A DNA stretch of 64,000 bases from Onchocerca volvulus (Eukaryota > Nematoda > Chromadorea > Rhabditida > Onchocercidae). Every line of letters starts with the position of its first letter. Positions within the stretch are counted from its first letter, which is position 1. This document shows, piece after piece, positions 1 to 12,129 of the stretch. Position numbers and translations under genes: made by a program. Location of the stretch: assembly GCA_000499405.2 (NCBI GenBank), contig HG738138.1:7810888-7874887 (forward strand), in the 5' to 3' direction. The notes beneath the pieces were generated by a model, which saw nothing but the letters and a program-made list of their open reading frames with translations, was not told the DNA's origin and did no database searches.

Positions 1-2790
1 AAGTGTTTAAATTCAGATTATCGGAAAGTTAAAAATGCTAACAAAATCTAGTCTTACAATATTAATTCTTAAAACTATGTGGCGAAACTGTTTACCTGCC
101 GAAATAATATCTGCAAACGATAATCTTCTCAATTCGAATGGCGGATTACTTGAAAAAATCTGAGGGTGTATCTTTTTTATTTGGATTAGCGAACCAAGAA
201 GGACTTCTGTTGAGATCATTAGCTGTGCTCGCCCAAACGCTGAAATTCAATGAAATAACTGGAAAATCATTGATTTTATGGAAACTAATTCACGAAATCT
301 AAGTAGTTCCAAGCAGCTCTTAACCTAAACTTGAGTTTGCATTCAAAAAACTAATTGAAAATGTGTGCATTACCGGAAAGTTCTCCATTTACTGTTTTTA
401 AGGAATTGTTTGTCCTCGTAGTGCTTGCTCGAGCTATCAGCTGTTCCAAACTATCATCACTGTAAAATCATTTCAAAATGCTATGAACATCGATATAAAT
501 CTAATTTCCATAAAAATATAGGCACATCTCAGTTTCAACATTAAGTCTATGATTACAGCAACAGGATGAAATTTTGTATGGATTATTACCGATTTAAAGA
601 AATGATATGTTCAGTAGCACTATGCGAATTGCCTATAACATTTGATAGATCCAGCACTGCAGCAGCATATGGCTGTCGGGGCCAAAATTGAGGTGGACCG
701 AGGTAAGCGTGTTTCTTCAAAGTTGAGGAAATCTGTTCAATTGGAGCAATTCGTGCAACTCTAATACAGAGTAGAAGACGATGGGCTTCCATTGACAATA
801 AAGAGGAAGGATATTCTTTTGAACCGAGATCCTATAATTAAAAATTTTAAATATTATCTGCATATAGAAATAGACCACCAACAAACTGACCTAACGGAAA
901 CTTTTCGTCCCATTTTTACTATATATGATATTATAGAATTATCTATGAAATCTAACACAGGAAATTACATCTGAATTGCATAATATCTTTACCGGACAAT
1001 CGTAAACATTAAAAAAAAACAAAAAAAAAACAAAAAAAATAAAGTCAGACAAGTATCAAAACTTACATTGAACAAGACTTTATTGTTGCGATTGGTCAAA
1101 TTACCCGTGGAGAAACTCCAGTAAAATACGAAGTTTTCGCTGCAATATTCAGCGAATTACAAAGAACAAAATTTTTTATGTGACTTTGGAAAATTAATTA
1201 GAAAATAAAATTTCATGATAACATACGATATAAACTTCTTTTCAGAAGTATCATATAAGGATAATGTGAATTCGCACTCCGCTTTCGAGTCAACCGTTGC
1301 GGAAAGAGCATGAACCAGCAGAGAAAAAGCAGTTATTCCAGGCATATCATTAGGTTTCTGAACCATAAAAATAGAAAAACTACGACTCACTTGGTTCCAT
1401 CAACTAAGAATTAAAATTTGTAAAAATATTTCCAAATTAAATCTGGAAGAAAAAAAGAATTATCTTGCATGATAAGTGATGAGAGTTATTTTTTAATCCG
1501 CATGCATTAAAACGTACAGAATCATTCAGAATTCTACTGGCAGCATCTACATGAGCACGGTATACCTGTACCACAGACGTTGTATCGTTATCCATTTTTT
1601 TGCCCAGATCATCTCTGATAAGCATGTCAAGACCCAGCCATCTATAATAAAAATGTTGGCAATAATTAAAAAAAAACTAGGCCGTCGACCAAAAAACTGA
1701 AACGTATTCCTGAAAATCAGTATTACAAAAAATAAAAACTTACTGATTGCCCAGATCGATTTTCCTAGCTAATTCTGATCTCATCTCCCTCAGTTCTTCA
1801 ATGGGAACATTACCCGAAAGTATTTTTTTGCGCATTACCATTAGATCTTCCATGTACACTAGCACTTCATCTTGACATTCCATCCTTGCCTGATGATAAT
1901 AAGTATTCTGAAATTTGCGAACATTTTACAAATTTCAAACAGTCATGAGAATTTGAAATGATATGAATTAATTGATTTGGATGGTTTCGTTCCATTGAAT
2001 GCTCCATCAGCATTTAAAATTATATATTGTTCAACGAATGACGGTTTAACCAATCAGATATGGTTCGATTATCATAATATACAGAAATGAACTACACCTT
2101 AACTGTATGCCACCATTCCTTAAGAATATCGGTTAGCTCTTCAATGATCTCAATTGCTTCATTCGATATAGGTGGTATCGATTCATTAAATGATATTACT
2201 GCGTTATTCGGAAATATTCCAAATCTGTCCCCATTGTCCAGACTGCTACCGTAGGACCAATCTATAATTTGACAACATAATTTGTAAAAAACAACAGAGA
2301 TTATTCTACAACAAAAAAATTTTGCTCTTTTATGTAAAAACAATTCTAAGAATATGCATATTTATTTAAAAATGAGAATATTTATTTTAGAAATAATCCC
2401 AAATAACTAAAAATTCAACTATTGAATTTTTAAATCAAAATGTATTTATGAAAAAATGATCGCTACATAAATTTCTCATATGCTACTTACCCCTATTATA
2501 AGTACGACTATTTTGTAATTATTACTACTACTCCTCCATTGTGGTGGTGGAAAAATTAAAAACTGAAACAAGTCTTAGATGAACACAAAAAAGACAACGA
2601 AAAAAACCGACATTATCTAGCAACAACTCAAACCGTATTTTCCTACCTATTTCATCTAATATTGCAGTAACCCATTTAAACAACTTAAAATTAAAAGAGA
2701 GCTCACCATCACAACTGCATGAAACAGTTACTTTTTCGCCAATATACAACGCAAGAAACGGATAAATTAGAGGGGAGGGACCATTCCATG
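1..2790 (-). CDS. ced-5: CED-5/DOCK180 homologue, 5' part, cut by left edge
   Basis: Rac guanine-nucleotide exchange factor of the DOCK-A/B type, which acts with ELMO/CED-12 at the plasma membrane in cell migration and corpse engulfment. Only the N-terminal part is in the window. Exon pieces in order: an SH3 start near 2706-2749 (YIGEKVTVSCSCDG, followed by a good GT donor); its continuation at about 2092-2270 (RFGIFPNNAV, then EIIEELTDILKEWW); about 1745-1900 (ECQDEVLVYMEDLMVMRKKI and ELARKIDLGNQ); about 1500-1630 (DDLGKKMDNDTTSVVQVYRAHVDAASRIL); 1250-1390 (ECEFTLSLYDTSEKKFIS); 586-720 (GPPQFWPRQPYAAAVLDLSNVIGN); and 110-210. The order and spacing match human DOCK1: SH3, then the KEW and SKIDYGN-type helical region, then LSLYD and the FGVAVMD motif that precedes the C2/DHR1 domain. 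The exact first exon is uncertain. The DHR1 and DHR2 domains lie beyond the left edge. Confidence 0.8.
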
Positions 2791-3551
2791 AAAAGTTACA
2801 TCGCGCTGAAAAGGAATCATATCAAGAAAATTTTGAAGTACAAAAAGCAGAGGAAAAAGAGGGCTATTCTTCTGCTAATATTTAAAATTCCCTACCTCGC
2901 ATACTCCTTTGATAATACTGTATCACGGAATCACTTTTAAAAATTAAAATTTCAAGACTTTTAATGAAACATTCAAAATACGGAAAAATCTCAGAACTTT
3001 TGGTGAAACCTTCAAAATTCTAATTTTCAATGCTTCCAATAACTAACCAATTTTCTTTTCCAGCATAGCAATCTTCGGACACTTTGAATCACTTTGTAGT
3101 AATAATACCAATAATCTTCTCTACCGACATTTTACTGCCGAAAAAAAAAAAAAAAAAGGTTCACTACCAAAAGTTGACATTACGATGTGACTCACACTTA
3201 ATAAAGATTTTATGCTTTAGCTTTCGAGACTTGATTGTACAAGTCCTTGAGATTTATTACTTGAGTTTCCAATTTTCTGGATTTTACTCTGTAGCTTTTC
3301 TTGAAATTCTCATACCACTGCCATGCTATGTTCCCAGCGGTATCATTTTATTAGATTTAATTAACATTGTTTTAATGTACAATTTTAAATTGCCCTTTCT
3401 TCAATTAGGGAATAATGGGAAATGGTAATATAAACTGGAGAAAGAGCCTGCCAGGAAAATCCATAAGAGTGTGCGTTGTACTAAATCTAAGAAAAGATGA
3501 GAAGCATAATTCTCATCTTTCCGAATTTTTTTTTTCTTGAAAATTTCATCT

Positions 3552-3922
3552 TTAGAAATTGTTTTAAGGAACGACAAAGAGAAGGAATCGAGCATTTTCA
3601 CAGACCAATTGATCCAGAACAAGCGGAACTACGACTGTCCGAAGAGAACTATTTAGACAATACGTAGACAGTACAAGCGGTTTGCTTCGAACGCTACTGA
3701 AAAGCAAAGGTTCCTTGCAGGTGTCACCGTTCTCTGTTGCAGCTCTTGATTTCTGACAGAAGTGTTTCGACTTCAGATCACTTAGCACCGAAGCGTTTAG
3801 AAGTTGCAGAAAGTAAGAAGAGAATTGCTCTGAACCTGTTGACAGCCGTGGCAAAAGATTTGATGAGTCATAACTGTAAATTACTTCGGGACGGGAAACA
3901 AATACTTTTTTCTGTATATTAG
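3552..3922 (+). CDS. Possible small two-exon gene, unrecognised
   Basis: Two open stretches join in phase. The first (about 3568-3661, after TTTTAAG) reads GIEHFHRPIDPEQAELRL and ends at a GTAGAC donor. The second (from about 3721, after CTTGCAG) includes SDHLAPKRLEVAESKKRIAL and runs to a TAG at 3922. The intervening intron would be only about 60 nt. The peptide is hydrophilic and has ordinary amino-acid composition. I recognise no family and see no clear start codon. The opposite strand also has an open frame here (3564-3854). It could be the 3' end of a plus-strand gene, a decayed copy, or chance. Confidence 0.25.
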
Positions 3923-4592
3923 CAATAGAGAGTTAAAATAACGCTGTAATTGTCAGTCATTGAATAATATCGAGAAGAATAACTTTGATAATTTGCTGAA
4001 ATCGATAACAGGACACTTCTTTGATGTTAGTACTCACTTCTTGGTATTGCCAGAATCATCCAATTGTAGAGCAATGAATTTGAGCTACGACAAGTTGCAT
4101 CGAATTTGATCGTTGAATACATCCATCAGTTAGACTTTTGATGATTCTTGTACGGGAACCATATGATTGATAATTGTTTTAATTGTTTCTTGCAAACACC
4201 AAGAACAACTAATGAAAGGAGGAAATTAAAGTGGTAAACCTGGACAACGGAAATCCGTGATTAAAGGTCAACCGTGTTATGGAGCCAAGATATCGTTGCG
4301 AATGATATTAGGTTGGCGTTTCGCAAAAGAATGGATCAAAAGTGCAACTCCCAAAGTAACTATCGTCAAGGAATTTTGGATATAATAAGCAAGATTGGAG
4401 GATCTTATGATAAAACTACCGTACGAAAATCCCACATAGGTGTAAGATAATTACGGTCGCTTCGGTTGAATTGAAATGAAGCCCATTTTATCGTAGTTAT
4501 TTACTTTAAATAGCACTATATATAATCAGGTCAATCTGCATGACATGTCATCGTTAGATGCTGGATTCGATATCATTGATATAAGGAGTTTC

Positions 4593-4645
<53 letters not shown>

Positions 4646-5056
4646 ATGTTATGATTAATCTTTGGACCGGTCACGAAGAGATTGTTTCTTGGAGGAAAAT
4701 TAAAAATTTTATATCTACCTTTTCGTAGCTCTTGCCCTGTCACATTAACTATTGTCGGTCTTATGATTATGCAGCAAAGACTTGCGAGAAGGAGTGAGCA
4801 AGTTTCATCTTCAGTCTCGGCTGTTATTTTCAGATCAGGAAAAAATTTGTAGTCAATCTTCCGGAAATAAGGACTTCAACTGATGCGAACGTCTTTTTTG
4901 TTCTCTCTTTCTCCAGTCTGGAACAGGAATAGTGCAGGAATGTAAATGTATAACAAAACTCATCATAATTTTAATTGAAAGACATAAAAAAGTTGAGAAG
5001 GCGAAATACTAAATCGAACGAACTTTTATCTTCATACAATACAAAAGGTAAAATAA
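3923..5056. other. Intergenic stretch without recognised genes
   Basis: Between the possible small gene and the clarin-like gene I see short disordered frames, the 50-nt T tract and no convincing exon. The right end presumably holds the 3' flank of the minus-strand clarin gene. Confidence 0.6.
4594..4643. repeat. 50-nt uninterrupted T tract
   Basis: Fifty consecutive T residues, the longest homopolymer in the window, in the gap between the DOCK-like and clarin-like genes. Many shorter A or T runs of 15-30 occur elsewhere, but none this long. Its true length may differ because assemblers handle such runs poorly. Confidence 0.9.
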
Positions 5057-6413
5057 TCAGTACATAAAGACACTATGATCCACATTTAACTGCTTTTCTC
5101 CTTCACTGTTCCGTTTGTTTGATGAAGTTCCGTAAACCAATAAGCATGGAATCAGCAAAAGTACCAGTGCAGTTGTGACAAAATAGAATGAAAAACTGAG
5201 CCTGGAACCAAACTCGCTCGAAATGAACACAACTGATAAATAAAACTAATTATCTGGTGAGCTGAAACGCTTTAGATCACTTCTCATGATCAGAAAAGCA
5301 ACAGCTAAGCCATGCGTGAGACTAATGGAGAATAACAATAAAGGAAGGAAAGAGTGGTTATTAAACAGTGTTTTGAATTGAAGCAAACAATGACCTTGTA
5401 CGATTCTCCGTCGAAAATCCACTATTGATGTGTTCACTTAGTAAAACATTATTTTGAATCGTTGTCACATATTGTATCAGGAAAGTTATCAATGCTGATG
5501 CATATGAAACCGCTGTAAAAGAAAATCAAATTCAGATTGATGAAAAAATGAAATCACTGGGGATGGATAGAGAATGGAGTGGGAGCTATCAAAATGAAAT
5601 TCGGGCTTCTCTTCTTGTCGGAGAGAAGGAATTCTACAATCAATTTGAGGGAGAAAGAATGTCGGACTTTCCTAGAAATATAAGCAAGTAGCGAGCAGCC
5701 TGAAAGAAAAAAAAGCCTCTCGATTGTATTTGCCGTATGGTAAGGAAGGGAACATCGTATTGCAAGCTCAAACGATCTCGATAATCTCAGATAAAAAACA
5801 TCTATGAGAATGGATTTCTAAAAACTTCTAAATTCCCATAATTTGAAATTCAAAATTTCCTAGATGCAACATTAAAATTTCTGATATACCAGCAAGAACG
5901 CTCCACAAATAAATTCCTTTCGGTCCAGCAACAGTATCTGTTTCTCTGGCGACAGTGTTCAAAAGTGCGACAACTGCACCCATTGCATTCCATAGAATTC
6001 CGATTGCAAAGAAAAACAGAATAAACACCCATGGGACTTTAGAGACGAAACCTACTCGATCATGCAATTCCTCATATACTAAAAAAAAAGTGACTATTAG
6101 GTTAACGAAAAAATAGAAATTCGAGAAAACTTTCACAGCCATGATTCATGTTTTTTATAAACTGACGATGTTGAAACGATGTTGTTGAAAGATTACCGGA
6201 AAAAGATTTGTAACGTGGACCAAACCCCCAGTTCAACTGTCGGCTGCCTTTAAAGAGACCCAAATTCACGTAATTTTTCGCAGAGCTAAATTTCTTATTG
6301 ATAGGCCAACTTTCGGACCAATAATCAGTAAATAAAGCTGCAAAAATCAGAGATAAGGCAGCTATGAAAATGATCAGAGAAATGAACATTGATAGTCGCC
6401 GTCGACTGTTCAT
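5057..6413 (-). CDS. Clarin-like tetraspan membrane protein
   Basis: Four exons close exactly in frame: 6413-6197, 6078-5890, 5512-5402 and 5232-5057, encoding 230 residues. Human clarin-1 is of nearly the same size. Four hydrophobic segments are visible: the first right after the basic N-terminus (MNSRRRLSMF, then ISLIIFIAALSLIFAALF); a second after VSKVPWVF; a third from the YLWSVLA motif through SYASALITFLIQY; and a fourth, FYFVTTALVLLLIPCLLVYG. The PKGIYLW motif before the third segment corresponds to the conserved G-P-x-G-x-Y-L-W of clarins. The extracellular loop carries an N-x-S/T site near FSGNLST only if exon 1 is read through, so it is probably absent. Splice phases agree at every junction (G|TA, G|CG, C|TT). 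Family function is hair-cell or sensory and membrane-associated; the role in this animal is unknown. Confidence 0.85.
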
Positions 6414-7274
6414 TCTTTTTCAGAAGTATTAGCTAATTTGAGGAACTACTGAAATTATGGAACAATTTTAATCATCATACTTTTCCTTCACAATGCATTT
6501 GTAAAATATCACGATGCAAAATTGAAAGACCTGTAATCTTTTAAACAATAATCCAAACAACTTAGAAAGCTAGGGTATTCTGGACTTTTTTTCCAAGTTC
6601 AAAGTACTCATATGTCCTTTCAGTCCTAATTTTAAGTTAGAATTTTATTTCTTGAATTCAGCAAACTATTCAGGTGAGCTCAACTTCTTTGTAAGCCTAA
6701 TTTCTCCTTGCTCCTAATGAAACAACAATTTAAAATCATACGGTCTCCGACTCTTGATCTTCGATTTAATTTTAGAAATTTTGCGAAAACAAAAATAATC
6801 AATGGGACGATTGTGATGAAAAGAGAAATGTCATGAAAATCAGACATTAGCATGAATCCATTGCTGTCAATGAGTAACCACTGTTTATCAATGAAATTTT
6901 AACAAACTACTCAGTAGATTGATATCATGATGAGGTCGACGAGAGAACAGATGGGAATAAAGGTTGTTGCCCTTTTTCGGGTTTCTTTAATCATTAATTA
7001 TAACACACATCAGTACCGATTGTCACAGTCATTTTCTCATTATATTTTTCTATAATAGAATTATCATGGATTCAAAATGATCGATTTTCGATCAATTCTG
7101 GCTTGAGATGAAAATTAGAATCTTTAAAGTTTTCAGCACTTCGTTCCTTCCTTTTCAATTAATGCCTGGAAATTTTCTAAGATCAGAACGATTAAACACA
7201 TTCTCCAAAAAAAAATTCTAGATTCTGTTGCAATCGAAGATTTTCATGTTTTATTAGCAATACGACAGATTAAA
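6414..7274. other. Intergenic, no gene seen
   Basis: AT-rich sequence upstream of the clarin-like gene. No open frame with splice support was found on either strand. It should contain the clarin promoter or trans-splice region on its left side. Confidence 0.6.
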
Positions 7275-7654
7275 TTAGAGATATTCTAAATTAAGCTGGG
7301 GAATCCAAAGATCGTCTACGAAAAATGAATAATGAATAATGCAGTATGTTGAATTAAATGACTGCTAAGTTTGAATGTGTTCAAAAGAGATTTAAGTAAG
7401 TATTATTTTAAAACAGATTAAAAAGTTACTTGAAAAAAAAATAATTCTCATCAGCTGAGCCAGCAGTAGTCCAGAAACTGAAGCCAAGATATTCCAAACA
7501 TGAGTTGCTTCCTTGTGTCTATGTAAGATGTGGAGAAGATATTCGTTAAAGTAATTTTTCACTTTAGTTATATCGCGACATTCAAGCATATTTGAGAGCA
7601 AATTAAATACGGCAGTAATAAAATTGGCAGTGCTCAGCTTAAGAATAATAAATA
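7275..7654 (-). CDS. Unrecognised membrane protein, two 3' exons
   Basis: A 225-nt exon (7654-7430), flanked by an AACAG acceptor and a GTAACT donor, carries two hydrophobic stretches. One lies around LSTANFITAVFNLLSNML, the other around HVWNILASVSGLLLAQLMRI. Between them is a hydrophilic loop (ITKVKNYFNEYLLHILHRHK). It joins in phase (A|AC) to a last exon (7315-7275) encoding NDLWIPQLNLEYL and a TAA stop. No start codon was found; a further exon upstream between 7.7 and 7.95 kb would be needed. The topology suggests the end of another tetraspan gene like the neighbouring clarin, but I cannot assign a family. Confidence 0.4.
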
Positions 7655-7969
7655 CTGTTTAGAAACAATAAAATATTACGATTGAACAAATGAACAAATG
7701 GCATTCAACGTTTGTAGGAATAGGTATTGTTCTGATATAACAACTAAAGTACTATGCATTTCCGGTAGACAATTAAGTTCTGTTATTTAATATGCAAAGT
7801 CATTCGGTTATACTTCTCAGTCCAAATATGATTTTGGCTATCACTGATATTTCACCATTTCCCTTCACAACAAAAAACTAGGGATTTCCAGTTTGCGCTG
7901 TAAACGCGCTACTACAAATATATTTGATCGAATTTACATCGTCAACAATGATTTTCTAGGTTATTAAGG

Positions 7970-10929
7970 TTAAACAACTTCGGAATGGGAGAACTCTTTT
8001 GTGGGTACAGTGTATGTGAGTTGAGCGCGATCGTAACCTTCTTCAAGCAATTCTTTTTGACAGCCCTTTTTTTTGAAGAATTTTTCTTCACAAGTAGTTT
8101 GCTGATGTACTATTCGAGGAGGTTCGCTGATCGCACTATTTGCCGCTTTTTCGGGATCTATCCTGCCGACGTGATACTTATCTGTTTCAGACTGGAATTC
8201 GATTCCTGATCCCGCGAAGTACTGGTACTCACCCACGTCCCCACAGTCCTCAATTACCCTTCTCAAGCGTTGTGTTCCTCCTATATGCCGTTCTAATGTT
8301 GGTCTCGACTCTATTTCATTTTGAATGGTGCGTTCTGTCCAGGACGTGCGAGGTTGTTGTTGCTTGATGACAACCGCAGTCCGAGAATGACTGGCAGTTG
8401 AATGAGCACTTTCAGATGGTGAGTCGGATGGAGCACGGAATATTCGCGTAGACGGCGGTGGTCGTATCGATGGCCTTCTTAAATTTTCTTCAGAAGCACC
8501 ATTTGCTTCCATTTCTTTTGCTCGAACAAGAATATTTGAAGCTTTCGCTGCAGTCGGTGGTAAAATCCGAGATTTGGAATCTGCTACCTTTCTTTTATGC
8601 TTGAGTAGTTGAGAACATAAGAAGAAGAATAAAGGCAATAAGCAAAGAAGTAAGATGAATGCCAAAAAAATTAGGAACCAAATCCACCATGGCCAACTGG
8701 TTATCGAATTGGCGAGGATTCCTACTGTTTTGTCATTAACGATTCCTAAGTTGATCACCTGTTGTGGATAAGTAACCAAAGCCGGCAAGATCTTTCTTTC
8801 ACAGGCCCTCTAAAAAACAAGGGATTAAAATTTTTTTAACATTCAGTATAATAGAGAGGAAAAAATATTAAAACTCGAACATTCAACAGATTTAGAAATT
8901 TTAGACGTTCACTTTAAATTAATTATTAACAGTTAGGAAAATATGACTTGCATATTTGCTTGATGGCTGCTTCTTCTAAGAGACATGCTATGACCGCGGA
9001 ATGCAGTTATGCCGATTCACGGATTTCCACAACCATTCAGAAATCTCATTGCCCTGTCCTAATGCATATGCAGTCTAGAGAACTTATTGCAGGTAAGTTA
9101 AATCAATTCCTTGATTTAAGTCAAAACTTTAAAGGGGAAGAGGAAATCAATGAGACAAATGTTGAAGTATTAGTAAATTTTTTTGTGAGAAAAAATTTTC
9201 TGGATTTTTCGGTAGCTCTTTATAAACTGTTTCACATAATATCAGAAATCTAAGAAATTCTTCCTTAGATTTTTGATATTATGTGAAATTTCGAAACTCT
9301 TTCCTTTCTTAGAATTTCAAAACTCTTTCTTGTCAAAATTAACTGAGCAAAAAGCCGAAACACTGGAGCAATCGAAAAAGTTAGTACAACTTATCAATCT
9401 GGATGAAAAATATTTGAACATTTTTTTTTTTGCAAAAAATGGTACGTGATGTGCTGTTGCGTAGGATTGATGAATTGAACTTCCAACGATCACAATAGTC
9501 TAATAACTTCGAGATTTCAATAAAATTCTAGTTGGATTGATCCAAACATTTACTTCAGCACATCCGCAGCATTGTAGTATGCGCACGCTACACTGGATGC
9601 TAGCAAGCGGCTCTGGTGGATTAAAGTGAATAATCGTACGTTTCACTGCACCTTGCAACCGGTACATGTCATTTTGCCACATCTGTTTGAAAAATTTATC
9701 GCAAACCAGACAACTGCAATGCGGGATCCTTTAATTATTCAGACTATTTTCTTGTCTAATAACAACTTTAAAAGATTAAATGATACTATGACCTAAGATT
9801 CTGCAATAAGTTCTATTTTTACCAATTAAAAAAATTTGATCTAAAATTTTTGAAAAGAACTCACTTTAAATATAACCAGATTGGTGAAAAAACTACAAAA
9901 TTTGGAAAAAAATCTGGAATGAAAATATAAATTCACTATTTCATTTACACTTATTATTATTACTTTGATTTAGAATATGACACATGATTTAGATATAAAA
10001 TTGATTACCTATTCTGATCGACAAAATGGTATTTATCATTATAAGTACAGAACTGTAATAAATAATCGTATCGATCAGTTTTGGTCATACGAATATCCAG
10101 TGTATACGGTTGTCCAGCAATTAAATCGCCGCTGTTGACTACAAGTAAAATAAAATTTAATCAATAAGCAATTTTCATGATTGACAATAAAATATGAAAT
10201 TATCAAAGTAGCGCTTTTGTTAACTAATTGATCAGTGACGAGTTCAAGAATTGTCATATTTCCCAACAGCATAAGTTACTGGCTGAATTAAATGTAGAGA
10301 ATAATCAATTCGTAGTTAAAATTAAAATATTAAAATCTAAACACTCTCAAACCAAGAGGTAAAGTGGTCTTTTTTAAATAAAATGATTTCCAAATTACTG
10401 ATTTCTATCAAAAATTTTAACTGAGTGCTGTCGAAAAAGAAATCTTCAATAAAAGAGCTTTTTGAAGAGGAATACTTGCATTTTGAAGTCATCGGTAATA
10501 ATTTCTTAATTTATGAGTCCCGTTTATAAATTAACCGTAAACTGTTCCCCTAAAATCCATGCTTATAGGATGCAACAAATTTTTTATTGTTTCAGTAAGT
10601 ACTGGTAACCAATTTTCAATAGTGCGGCACTCTTTGTATCAGTAAATAACTGAAATACGGAAATAATCTGTTTTTCGCAATCAGTTCGATATAGATTGTA
10701 GCACATCACCTGCTTCCTCATCAAAATTCCGATTATGGATTAACAGTTGAGTACAATTACGGATGAATTTCACTAAAAATAGATGTAACCAACCATACTT
10801 TCCACTGGCGCTGTAAATATTAAGAAAGCCTGGATAGATGCCGATCTGCGGTTGTACCCAAGATGTGCATTTTCTTGCGAGAAGAAAAATGATGAGATGA
10901 GCAATGGAATAGTACATGGCGAGAACCAT
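7970..10929 (-). CDS. ZP-domain type I membrane protein
   Basis: Exons recognised. 10929-10804 starts with a hydrophobic signal-like N-terminus (MYYSIAHLIIFLLARKCTSW) and ends at a GTATGG donor. 10138-10009 encodes GDLIAGQPYTLDIRM and YLLQFCTYNDKYHFVDQN. 9713 to about 9515 encodes SCLVCDKFF, then HFNPPEPLASIQCSVRILQC. 8809-7970 encodes a single transmembrane helix (WPWWIWFLIFLAFILLLCL) followed by a cytoplasmic tail of about 210 residues ending in SHSEVV. The cysteine-bearing motifs QFCTYND, VDQNSC and IQCSVRILQCCGC match the second half of a zona pellucida polymerisation module (RNC..D, VDE.GC, F.C.V.vC). Nematode ZP proteins build cuticle, alae or sensory-organ matrix. The ZP N-terminal half (10.2-10.8 kb) and the link between the ZP part and the transmembrane exon could not be fully resolved. 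The acidic/basic tail is longer than in most cuticlins. Confidence 0.6.
8967..9434 (+). CDS. Possible small gene nested opposite the ZP gene
   Basis: Starting at ATG 8967 (or 8948), an open frame (MAASSKRHAMTAECSYADSR onward) ends at a strong donor, CAG|GTAAGT, at 9094/9095. It continues in phase (G|AA) from a TTTCTTAG acceptor near 9314 into a helical, lysine/glutamate-rich stretch (LTEQKAETLEQSKKLVQLIN) that stops at TGA near 9434. The result is a soluble protein of about 90 residues with coiled-coil character, reminiscent in size of BLOC/BORC-type subunits, but I do not recognise it. The same DNA (about 8990-9080) could instead be a missing minus-strand ZP exon, so only one of these readings is likely to be right. 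The stem-loop at 9230 lies in its intron. Confidence 0.3.
9230..9288. repeat. Near-perfect 25-bp inverted repeat (hairpin)
   Basis: Left arm 9230-9254 and right arm 9264-9288 are reverse complements with a single mismatch (a G-T pair if transcribed from one strand), separated by a 9-nt loop. In RNA it would form one long stem. It might be a miniature inverted-repeat element, a microRNA-like precursor or a structured intron element. No target-site duplication is obvious. Confidence 0.85.
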
Positions 10930-11561
10930 TGCTTACATGCTGCTAGAATTCGATTTAAAAGTCATGATAGCATCTCCAATCCATAAGTACATTTCACTAA
11001 AGAACGAATTCGGGAGGAATGCTTTTGTTACTGTCCCGATTTTCAAAAGACACCCAATGTCTCTCCTCGAAATCAATGCTATCTCCTCCTATGTTTGCCT
11101 ATGTTTTCGTGTTTTCACCTCTTTCTTTTCCATCATTCTGCATGCTAATAATTGCTTTCTCAACATTCATCAAAGTAAATATGATAGATATCACTCTTCT
11201 ACTTATTTATATGGACAAGTTCTTAGCTTATTCCTTATTTGTTCTCCGGAGGGAAATGTTTAGTTTTCCTGGCAATATCCAATTTTATGAGCTAGAATAT
11301 TTAAGGGTTTTTTTATCATCATTAGCGGGAACATATCGTACCTGATCTGTACCGTACAAAGACACATACTACATTTAATTGATGTGTCAGTTCTAGAAAA
11401 AGATATTTTCTGAGGATAATAGTAAATTGTGTGAATAGTCAATTAGTGATATGTTTGAAAGTCCTCCCGGGAAACCCGAATTTTGTAGCTCTTGGAATCT
11501 GAAAAAGTGATTCTATTGTTCATCGTGCATTATTAATGTGCTAAATTTCTCATTGACAGAT

Positions 11562-12129
11562 CACTACACATTCAGAAAGTTCTTTCGTCGATTAACAACA
11601 ATTTTCAAAAATGTTGCCTATTGAAAGACCTCGGGAGTGAACATGGAGTTATTCGTAAATTTAAAACTGTCGAATTTACCAGAGTAGTGTTTGACGTTCA
11701 AACTTAACGAATAGAAGAAGAATTGAACCTAGAAATGATTTAGAAAAATAGAAGATGGTGAAAAATAACGAAGAATAAATGCTTATCGTTAAGGGTGATT
11801 CGGTGTGTAGCACGGATGTTTTCAGAACACAGCGAGAGATTTTTTGATTCCAGCATTTCTTTTGTTCATTTTAGCATTTCTTGAATACAATTCTGCGATG
11901 TGTACATTGGTTAGTCACGAATTTTTTGCTTCAAATACGCAAAGTGCACCAAAATGCTAGACACCCACATTAAATCGTAGTACTTTTTGCTCATTTCCAG
12001 ATGGAATCGACCAGTATTCTTAAACTTTGCAAATCTATTTTGGATATAGAGACTGAGGAACTCAAGAAAAATGATAACCAGGAAAAAGACCTGGGCTGTA
12101 TAAAAAATTTAATCCTTGAAAATAATTAG
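11562..12129 (+). CDS. Possible 3' exons of an unrecognised gene
   Basis: One open stretch follows a TTGACAG acceptor near 11562 (FQKCCLLKDLGSEHGVIRKF, then KTVEFTR) and can use a GTAGTG donor near 11688. A second begins right after TTTCCAG with ATG at 12001 and reads MESTSILKLCKSILDIETEE to a TAG at 12129. They join in phase 0. Both have the composition of real coding sequence, but there is no recognisable family and no upstream exon. Alternatively the 42-codon ORF at 12001 is a stand-alone trans-spliced small protein. Confidence 0.25.

Noticed and set aside
10916..11345. Two overlapping plus-strand frames opposite the ZP gene start
   Set aside because: They partly mirror the signal-peptide exon and otherwise lack splice support or a recognisable domain.
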